A stretch of DNA of 64,000 nt from Hansfordia pulvinata. Lineage: Eukaryota > Ascomycota > Sordariomycetes > Xylariales. Location of the stretch: positions 2,790,001 to 2,854,000 of the forward strand of contig BJKQ01000007.1 in the NCBI GenBank assembly GCA_006538405.1. The letters are read 5' to 3'. How positions within the stretch are numbered: position 1 is the stretch's first letter; the number at the start of each line of letters is the position of its first letter. Under the pieces are notes generated by a model. It was not told the origin of the DNA, searched no databases, and saw only the letters and a program-made list of their open reading frames with translations. Position numbers and translations under genes: made by a program. Below are positions 56,273 through 64,000 of this stretch, piece after piece.

Positions 56273-57875
56273 ATGGGTTTCCGCACCGCTGTCACGGCCT
56301 CGCTGCTGCTGGCGAGCCAGGTCACCGCTGACCTGGACCCCATCGTCCAGAAGGGCAGCAAGCTCTTCACCAAGTCTGGTGAGCAGTTCTTCATGAAGGG
56401 TATCGCCTACCAGCAGGAGTCTGCCGGCCCCGGCGGCAAGACCTCCAAGAACAATGACTACAAGGACCCTCTGGCCGATGGCGAGGCCTGCACTCGTGAC
56501 GCCAAGATCATGAAGAGCATGAACATCAACACCATCCGTACCTACGCCGTCAACCCCGACAAGAACCACGACGCCTGCATGAAGACCTTCGCGGATGCCG
56601 GCATCTACGTCATCTCCGACCTGTCGCAGCCTGGTCTGTCTATCAACCGCGACTCGCCCGCCTGGAACGTCGAGCTCTTCGAGCGCTACACTGCTGTCGT
56701 TGACGACCTCGGCAAGTACACCAACACCATCGGCTTCTTCGCCGGTAACGAGGTCACCAACAACGCCACCAACACCGGCGCCTCTGCCTACGTCAAGGCC
56801 GCCGTCCGTGACGTCAAGAAGCACATCGCCGACAAGGGCGACCGCTGGATGGGTGTCGGCTACGCTGCCAACGACGACTCGGAGATTCGCGACACCATGG
56901 CCCAGTACTTCAACTGCGGTGACGAGAAGGAGTCCATTGACTTCTGGGGTTACAACATCTACTCTTGGTGTGGCAAGAGCACCTACGAGGAGTCCGGCTA
57001 CGATGTCCAGACCAAGTTCTTCAGCAACTTCTCCGTCCCCGTCTTCTTCGCCGAGGTCGGCTGCAACTCCCCCGGCGGTGCTGACAACCGCCAGTGGGAC
57101 GACGTCGCCGCTCTCCTGTCTGACCCCATGGACAAGGTCTTCAGCGGTGGCATTGGCTACATGTACTTTGAGGAGGAGAACGACTACGGTGTCGTCCGCC
57201 TCAGCGGTGACAAGGCTATCCAGATGAAGAACGGCAAGACCCTCGGCGACAAGTACGGCAAGGCCAAGCCCAACGGTGTCAAGATGGACTCTTACAACTC
57301 CGACAACAAGGCCGCCACCTGCCCCAACGTCGGCAAGAACTGGCAAGCCGCTGACGGTCTCCCTCCCCCCCGACTCGGCTCTGTGCGACTGCGCCGAGAA
57401 GTCCGCCACCTGTGTCCCCGCCGACGACCTCCAGGAGAAGGAATTCGGCGAGATCTTCGGCTACATCTGCGGCAACGACAAGGAGGCGTGCGCTGGCATC
57501 AAGGCTGACACTGAGAAGGGTGTCTACGGCCCCTACCTGGGCTGCAACCCCAAGCAGCAGCTCGCTGTCGTCCTGGACGCCTACTACAAGAAGCAGAAGA
57601 CCGACGACGCCTGTGACTTCAAGGGTTCCGCCAAGAAGCAGCAGGGCTCTGACGACGGCAAGTGCCAGGCTGCCATCTCCAGTGCCAGCGCCGCTGCTGA
57701 GGTTGCCGCCACCGCTACCGCCGGCTCCACCACCTCTGACGGATCCTCTTCTTCCTCCAGCGGCAGCGCTGCCTCTGGCCGCCCCACTGGCCCTCTCATG
57801 ACCACTGGCGGTCTCGCCATGGGTCTGTACATGGTTGTCGCCATGGGCCTGGGTGCCGGTATGGTCATGCTCTAA
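56273..57875 (+). CDS. GH72 beta-1,3-glucanosyltransferase with X8 module, GEL/GAS type (frame break at ~57368)
   Basis: Intronless, 533 residues when one base is removed from a C run. A signal peptide (MGFRTAVTASLLLASQVTA) leads into the GH72 domain with KGIAYQ, INTIRTYAVNPDKNHDACM, the acid/base Glu in GFFAGNEVTN (about residue 160) and the nucleophile Glu in VFFAEVGC (about 261). A Cys-rich X8/CBM43 module follows (LCDCAEKSATC, GYICGNDKEACAG, GPYLGCNPKQQLA). The protein ends with a Ser-rich linker and a hydrophobic GPI-attachment end. It elongates cell-wall beta-1,3-glucan at the plasma membrane. The break is at seven C, 57365-57371: one C too many (or two too few) throws the X8 module and GPI signal out of frame. 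Everything downstream is intact, so error is more likely than truncation. Highly biased G/C-ending codons suggest strong expression. Confidence 0.95.
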
Positions 57876-59029
57876 ATGTAACATGATGGATACGGGTGAA
57901 TCAGGCCTTGGCCTTCCCAGCTTGCCCTTGCTTTCTTTCGGTCGACCTTGCCTGTCGGCATGCTGTTCCTGGAAAGGAGCCTCAAGTCATAAGGTTGTTC
58001 GGTTGGAAAGAGCAGAACAATCGACGGAAGGGGAAGCATAGCCATGCCTTGCCCTGATGCTTGGGCCAGTGTTCTGTCGATACCAATATATTGGACCACT
58101 CTGCCCTCAAGCAAGACCATATTTTGTTTCTTTGCGCGGTATGGATAGATCCGGATAATCGGCACAGGAGTCAAGATCACTTTTTTCGTTTGATGCTTGC
58201 TGGGGTCGACATATATCCACGGTAGCGACGTTTTTGTTCTTTTTAGTGATGATCGCGCCTTGTAATTATGCGCATTGTAATGACACAAGAAAACATACAA
58301 CATATATACTTCTCTTCATTGCTACTTGTGTATCAACCGTGGAATGCCTTAAGCTCTCGCGCTGTTCGGTCACGGAACATCATTCTGCAAATAGGGCTCT
58401 GTTGAGCCGGTTCCTGTCATACTCTGGCAATCTTCAATCACAGCTGGCTGTCGTGAGTTTAGGTATACTCGTAGGAACTGCCATGCTCTGGTAATAAGCA
58501 GCTCAATTTGGGAGACTTTCAGGTGGCACATCACTCCCGACCGGCTCACACAGGGCGAGGTATAAGGTCTAGTTGCAAAAGAGGCGCGGGCACGTAATCA
58601 AGACCTTGCTGGCGCCTACTTGGTCATTTCAGGGACTCCCACCTCCGCGACTTCCGGGGCCAACAGCAATATCCGGGCCATCAAAACAAGATAACCAAGG
58701 CCCCCAATAACTCCTTGAAAATGGGATCGTGAAGTAGTGACCTGGGTCTGTGTCTGGACGCAAAGTCATGGCAAGGGCGCGGAATGGCAAAGTCGTATAA
58801 ATCTCATGGAGCGGCTGCTTATCATGACGCGTTCCCAATGATTGGACAAGAGAACTCTTGCTCCGCAATTCCAGCCGTTGGTTCTATATACTGTGTATTT
58901 ACCGCTTAATTATGATTCACAGGTCTACCCCTTGCCTCGCTTGCGATACCGGAACTGATCGAGCCGGACGAGACACAAATGCGGTTCAAGATCCATTACG
59001 CCCAGCTCAAATCTCACTTGCACCTCATC
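57876..59029. other. Convergent 3' spacer
   Basis: 1.15 kb between the 3' ends of the glucanosyltransferase (plus) and the LDAH-like gene (minus). It is AT-richer around 58100-58330. No gene seen. Confidence 0.5.
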
Positions 59030-60445
59030 TTATTCGAAAAGATCACGGATCCAGGTGTTGACCGTCTCGGCAACAGTCTCGGAGTTATCTGAACAGTGCT
59101 GATGTCAGCAATGAGCAGGGCGGATAGTGATTGCATGGCAGATCCTAGGAGGCATCATCGCCTGATACGAAACAAACGCCGCGCGGTCGTGCCCTTCGAA
59201 TCAGGGGCGAAGAACATGCACTCGAGCCGGCAGAAGTCGATGGGAAAGACGGAACGAAGAAGGCGCACTTACGGATGGAAAAGGCGTGGGGGATATCTCC
59301 CTCGTCGACGACCAACGTGGTGAGCGGCTTCTTCTCCCCCGTGCCTGCTGCCGCCCCTGCCGCCGCGGCCGCCTTGCGCCTCGCTACGAAGGCGTCGCGC
59401 TGCTCGTCCGCGACCCAGTGGTCCCGTTTCCCGTAGAAGAAGTACAGCCTGGGCGGGTCGCCGAGCTCGGGCATGCTGGCCGCCGCCACGGCGCGGCGGG
59501 TCCCTCCTCCCCCTCGTCTTGACGACCGCCGCTTTGCCCTTTCTCGAGCGCAGCGGCAGCGGCAGCGGGCGCCCAGACCTCCGGGCCGCCGGCCCAGCGG
59601 GGGTCGGCGGCGCGGATCACGCGCAGCTCGTCGAGCGCCATGCGCACGGCCTGCCAGACGCCGTCGCGGCTCTTGAGCCAGCGGGCGGTGGTGTCGGCGG
59701 CGGTGGGCGGGTGGCCCAGCAGCCGGGCGGCCAGCCAGCGGACCGCGGGCAGGGGGAAGGGCCACAGGAGGGCGGCGGCGAGGCGGCTGGCGCCCAGGGC
59801 GCCGCCCAGCCAGGGCGAGGTGCGCGCGAGGCTCTTGCCGGAGTCGGAGGCGCCGAGGTGCTCGATGGCCGGGAAGAGGAGGACGGCGGAGGCGATTACC
59901 GGAGGAGGAGGAGGAGGAGGAGGAGAGGGAGAAGGAAGGGCCACGGCGGAGGGCGCGCCGGATTCGTGCAGGCGGCGGCAGATCTCCAACGCTATGTAGG
60001 CGCCGACCGAGTGGCCGATCAGGACGACCTGGTCGTAGGGCTGGCCGCTGCGCGCCGGGCAGGCGGAGGCCGGGATGCGCTGGTGGCACAGGCCGGACAG
60101 GGAGTGGCGGACCTGGTCCTCGAGGCTGTAGGGCCCGCTGGGGGAGGAGAAGGGCGCGTGGCCGTCGTGGTCGGTGAAGCCGAGCAGGTCCTGGCCGTAG
60201 ATGTGGAAGCGGAGGGCGCGGCGGGGGGCGGCGGCGGCGGCGGCAGCAGCAGCAGGGAGGAAGACGGGGGACTCGTCGAGCAGGCGGCGCAGGTGCTGGA
60301 GAAAGGGGGCGTAGTAGTCGACTAGGCCCGGGTTGCCAGTGATGAAGTAGAGAAGGACGATGCGGGGGGCGAGACGCGCGTCCTCGCCAACGTCCGCGCC
60401 CGGGGCCGAGGCCGGGGCCGGGAACTGGACGGAGTGCACCGGCAT
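59030..60445 (-). CDS. Lipid-droplet-associated hydrolase (LDAH / DUF2305 family), one frame break
   Basis: Exons 60445-59273 and 59088-59030 (184-bp intron) give 410 residues with one base restored. Starts MPVHSVQFPAP. Alpha/beta-hydrolase marks: IVLLYFITGNPGLVDYYAPF at about residues 29-48, HIYGQDLLGF, the nucleophile elbow VVLIGHSVGAYIALE with Ser at about 146, LYFFYGKRDHWVADE, and the catalytic His in DEGDIPHAFSIH, whose last residue is spliced to the final exon NSETVAETVNTWIRD. This is the LDAH family (yeast YPR147C), lipid-droplet serine hydrolases. Ala- and Pro-rich insertions (about residues 65-75 and 165-180) are lineage-specific. The break is at CCC 59502-59504 (plus strand), one C short; the intron phase fits only after correction. 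The start is chosen by similarity of the FITGNPG distance. Confidence 0.9.
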
Positions 60446-62311
60446 TGAATGGGGAAGAATCGGGGCCGGCCAGCGGAGCGGACGGGGCGGGAGTGCGAGC
60501 GGTGCAGGTGGAAGTTTAGGTAACGGAAGACGGCCCCCGGGATTAGGTCCAACCCCGAAGGGACGGTGGAGAAGCGGTCCAGCCTCCTGGGCTCGGAATA
60601 CGCGGGAGTGGACGAGGACGAAGCCACAAACATCGACTTGCCCACCCACACACCCATTCGCTTGAGGTGACTTGGTGCAGCCGCCGGAAACGCCGGATGA
60701 GGGGATTTCTACCCGTCTCCCCTCCAGGCCTTTCTACAATCCAGTGGCTTGAGTTTGCACCTAGAAAGGGCCGAGATTCCGTCTCTGGACTTAGGAAAGC
60801 CGAAGACAGGAGGCCAGGCAAGAAAAAAAGAGACCGGGAAGCTAGGTATTGAATGGAATACACACATCCAATGTCAACACTATCGTAGGCACATGTAGCT
60901 CGCGCACTCATGAATGAACGTTGACGTGTGAGAAGTGAGGGGAGGTAGCACCTGAGCGCCACAGTCTCCGTTTTCACACCGTTTCTCCGTGTGGCAGCGC
61001 CAGGGGTACGCACGGCACTCTCCCGCGCGCACTCAATCTATGTACATCCATTTGATGTTGTCGCATTCGAGCCAGCTGCAAGGTCACGTCACACGGGGTA
61101 GGCGAGCTGCAGGCAGGGCAGGACACCGGCATGCTCGTAGATCCGGTATATCTGTGATCGCGACGAGTTGATTGGATCTTGGGGTTGCAGAGATCCGTGG
61201 TCGAGGGTCTTGGGAGTCAAGGTGCGTTCAGTGCCTGACACCGATGATCGTGGGGAAAGCCGCGATGCAGAGTGACCGCATGGCGCGGCAGACATTCTTG
61301 TTCCCGTACAGAATGCGAGCCGCCCTCCCTGCTTTGCCTGATCTCGTGTCACGCCAAGGCAGCAGTAGACAGGCGTGTTTCTTGATTTTTACCGTATGCA
61401 TACTCGTACCTATCAATGGACTGGACATTGAAAGGTACATGCACCTTGTTCAAGCGAGGCACCGGTTTTGCAGGTGAGGCGGGCGAGGTACAAGGGCATG
61501 ATAGCTCCACGAGTACCCCCAGGTCTCTCCACCTGTCACGGGTTGCCTGTTGCCCAAGTCGAATGGGGCCGCGTGCCAGGTCGCCCACCCATGGCTTACC
61601 GTACCTGATACTGACCTGATGCGTGCCTGCGCAGAGTGCCGCATGCGCACTCTCATGCGTATCTAGGTAGTCAGCAAGATATAGAATACCACTGATGATG
61701 CTTAATTACTTCTCGCTGCCTGTAGGTCTGTCCACGATACCACGGGCAGCGCAACCGTGCCCTGTTTGGACTTGAGCAGCTCGGGTCTGAAACAGCACCA
61801 CGTGCGCAGGCACGTTTGAGAGCTACAAGCGGCTACCTCCGGCGCACCTTGGCCCAAGTCTCCCGTCGAGGTCGTCTTCCACGCGAGCTGCTGCCTGTCC
61901 TGTCCTGCCTGCCTGTACCACCCTCTTGAATCCGCCCGCGCCCGTCGAGAATCGGCCTGCTGCCGGACTCGACTCGACTCGACTCGACTCGACCCGGCCC
62001 GTTCATTGCCCCGTCTCCGCCTCGGCCGTCGCCCTCAACACCCTCACCTCTTTCGTGTCGCGCCCCTCACCGCCATCTCTTCCTCCTCCTCTTCTTTCGA
62101 CCCTGCCTGTCTGTCCTCAGTCCGGGCTTCTTGCACTTTCTCGCATTCTATTTTCTCGCTCAAGAGGTCAACCTCGGCGCCTCCTCTCCGCTACGAACCT
62201 GGACCACTCGGAGCCCCCGCCAACCTCAGCTTGGACAGCCTCCCACTTCCAACACCACTACCCTCTGTCCTGCCTCGCCTCTTCCAGACTCATGCTCTGC
62301 CACGGCCCGCC
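60446..62311. other. Divergent intergenic region
   Basis: 1.9 kb between the starts of the LDAH-like gene (minus) and the acyltransferase (plus). No gene recognised. A GACTC pentanucleotide repeat lies at about 61968-61992. The 350 bases before 62312 are pyrimidine-rich, as in a fungal leader. TACTCGTA occurs at about 61402. Confidence 0.5.
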
Positions 62312-63657
62312 ATGACCGACTCCCAGCTTCGCCAGCGCCTGCCGCTGAAGCCGACCCCCGACACCGACCCTGCCGCCCCGTCATCACCCCGCGACGCCCT
62401 CTTCCACCCCTCCGGCAAAGCAAACAAGTCGGGCTTCATTGCCTTCGTCCGTGCCACCACCTTTTTCGTCTACTTCACCGTCTGTAGCTTTGTGTAAGCT
62501 TCATTGCGCCACCTCTCCGCCCTGCCGCTGCGTACTGACTCGCCCCACTCTCAGCATTCACTTCACCCAGCTGGTCGGCGCGCCCATCTATTTCCTGAAT
62601 CGTGAGCTCTATTATGCGTACATGTCCGTGTGCAAGGCCAACTTTGGCCTCCTCACCACGACCTCGACCCAGTGGTGGGCCCCCACCACCATCCGCATGA
62701 GCGGCGACGACTCGGTTGCTGGCCAGCTCTCACTCCTACCTGACGGCCGCGTCCAGTGCGACTTCCCCGAGCGCCTCGTCATGATCGCCAACCACCAGAT
62801 CTACACCGACTGGCTCTACCTGTGGTGGGTCGGCTACACCAACCGCGCCCAGATGCACGGCCACATCTACATCATTCTCAAGGAGTCCCTCAAATGGATC
62901 CCCATTATTGGCCCTGGCTGCATGTTCCACGGCTTCATCTTCATGTCCCGCAAGATGGCCACCGACCAGCCCCGCCTGGCCCACCGTCTTGGCAAGCTCA
63001 AGCAGCAGTTCTCTGCTGCTGGTGAAAAATACATGAACCCCATGTGGCTGCTGCTCTTCCCCGAAGGTACCAACCTGTCTGGCAATGGCCGTAGAAAGTC
63101 AGCTGCCTGGGCGGCGAAATCGGGCCAGAAAGACATGCGCCATGTCCTGCTGCCCCGCAGCACCGGCATGTTCTTCTGCCTCAACCAGCTGAGAGGCACT
63201 GTTGACTACGTCTACGATGCCACCGTTGCCTACGAAGGCATCCCGTGAGTAGAAACCGCCTTGCTCCACCCCTGTCCAATCGCTGACACCCTGCAGTCGC
63301 GGGAAATATGGTGAGGATTATTTCTCTTTGTCCAGCACTTACTTCCATGGCCGTCCTCCCAAGTCGGTCAATTTCCACTGGCGACGCTTCGCTTTGGCCG
63401 ACATTCCCCTGGACGACTCGACCAAATTCGACGAGTGGTTGCGTGCGCGCTGGGAAGAAAAAGACGAATTGATGGAGCAGTACCTCTCGACTGGTAGCTT
63501 CCCCGCGGGCAAGGGCGGCCACCTCGAGACCGAGGTTCGCACGCAGTATTGGTGGGAATTTGTCAAAATCTTCGTCATGCTGGGCGGGTTTGGTCTCATT
63601 TTCAACGTGGTGATGAAGACGACACGCCTCCTACAGAAGCTTGTGGGAGCTGCTTGA
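62312..63657 (+). CDS. AGPAT/LCLAT1-like lysophospholipid acyltransferase
   Basis: Three exons (62312-62493, 62555-63244, 63297-63657; introns 61 and 52 bp) give 410 residues with no frame break. After a 40-residue polar start there is a membrane segment (about 42-62) and the PlsC core. That core has motif I ANHQIYTDWLYLWW with His 141 and Asp 146, ESLKWIPIIGPGC, FIFMSRK, motif III LLLFPEGTNLSG at about 227-238, and HVLLPRSTGM. A hydrophobic C-terminal segment (FVKIFVMLGGFGLIFNVV) anchors the other end. This matches the fungal relatives of human LCLAT1/AGPAT5 and yeast CST26/MUM3, ER enzymes that transfer acyl groups from acyl-CoA to lysophosphatidic acid, lysophosphatidylinositol or related acceptors. 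The precise acceptor cannot be read from sequence. Confidence 0.93.
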
Positions 63658-64000
63658 GGATCGATTGGTCCCGACTCCAATAAAGAGCGACTCGGTACCG
63701 CTTGGCCCGAACCCAGGAATGCGGACTTTTTAAGAAAGCGACTATGCGCGACGAGATCAACCACGTGGGGACGAGCTAGGAACATGTGACAGCTTGGAAA
63801 GAGTGGGCACGGTGTGACGACGAGAATGACGGCGCATAAAGATACCCGACAGCATAAGAGATGTCAACTTGAGGATGCGCATTTATACATTTATTACGTA
63901 TATTCAGAGACAGGCGCGCGCGAACTCGGCTGTGCCATTGCAGCGTAACAGCAGATCGGCCTGATTGGACACAGTTGTTCACCAGGCAGTAGACTGGTAG
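63658..64000. other. 3' flank of the acyltransferase, to window end
   Basis: Contains an AATAAA-like AATAAAG at about 63680 and AT-rich sequence near 63885. A minus-strand frame is open from the right edge to 63776 (about 75 codons) but has no recognisable feature and is not called a gene. Confidence 0.4.

Noticed and set aside
56252..57409. A 385-codon minus-strand open frame
   Set aside because: It is a shadow of the GH72 glucanosyltransferase on the other strand, with Val/Leu/Gly-only composition.
63776..64000. Minus-strand frame open from the right edge
   Set aside because: Only about 75 codons, no motif, and it overlaps the AT-rich 3' flank of the acyltransferase.

Overview
The window is nuclear DNA of a filamentous ascomycete (Pezizomycotina, probably a Sordariomycete). 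It is GC-rich. Its genes have short introns (roughly 50-230 bp, GT...AG). Families include two Zn2Cys6 regulators, a GH72 glucanosyltransferase with X8 module and GPI signal, a GT71 mannosyltransferase and the translocon subunit Sec72. No bacterial, viral or intact transposon gene was recognised. The species cannot be named from sequence alone.

Layout. 0-5.4 kb: the 5' part of an unrecognised minus-strand gene running off the left edge, a promethin/LDAF1-like lipid-droplet protein with an odd in-frame TAG, and a six-exon DUF89/ARMT1-type phosphatase. 6.5-12.6 kb: a small secreted protein, a Zn2Cys6 factor and a short-chain dehydrogenase transcribed divergently from one 0.7 kb spacer, and a small hypothetical gene. 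13-14.7 kb: a GT71-type mannosyltransferase. 17.3-25.5 kb: three same-strand, widely spaced paralogues of a cysteine-rich, zinc-binding-like family whose members begin Met-Cys, set among micro- and minisatellites. 25.5-32.4 kb: a gene desert full of short TACGAGTA-type motifs. 32.4-39.5 kb: a hypothetical protein, SEC72 and a 933-aa regulator with a mid-protein zinc cluster. 44.9-46.8 kb: a TauD/clavaminate-synthase-like dioxygenase. 46.8-56.3 kb: a second desert. 56.3-63.7 kb: a GEL/GAS glucanosyltransferase, a lipid-droplet-associated hydrolase (LDAH/DUF2305) and an AGPAT-like acyltransferase.

Shared themes. Three genes concern lipid droplets or glycerolipids (promethin-like, LDAH, acyltransferase). 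Three concern the secretory route and cell wall (Sec72, GT71, GH72). They are not arranged as a cluster, and no biosynthetic gene cluster is evident.

A quality pattern matters for anyone using this annotation. Six otherwise well-preserved genes plus one Cys-rich paralogue contain ten one-base frame breaks, nearly all one base short in a C/G (once T) run. Restoring the frame gives intact family proteins and every intron phase then closes. I therefore read most of them as consensus errors rather than pseudogenes. The promethin-like gene is different: it has an in-frame TAG followed by 35 coding-like codons. The most novel-looking feature is the Met-Cys cysteine-rich paralogue array.
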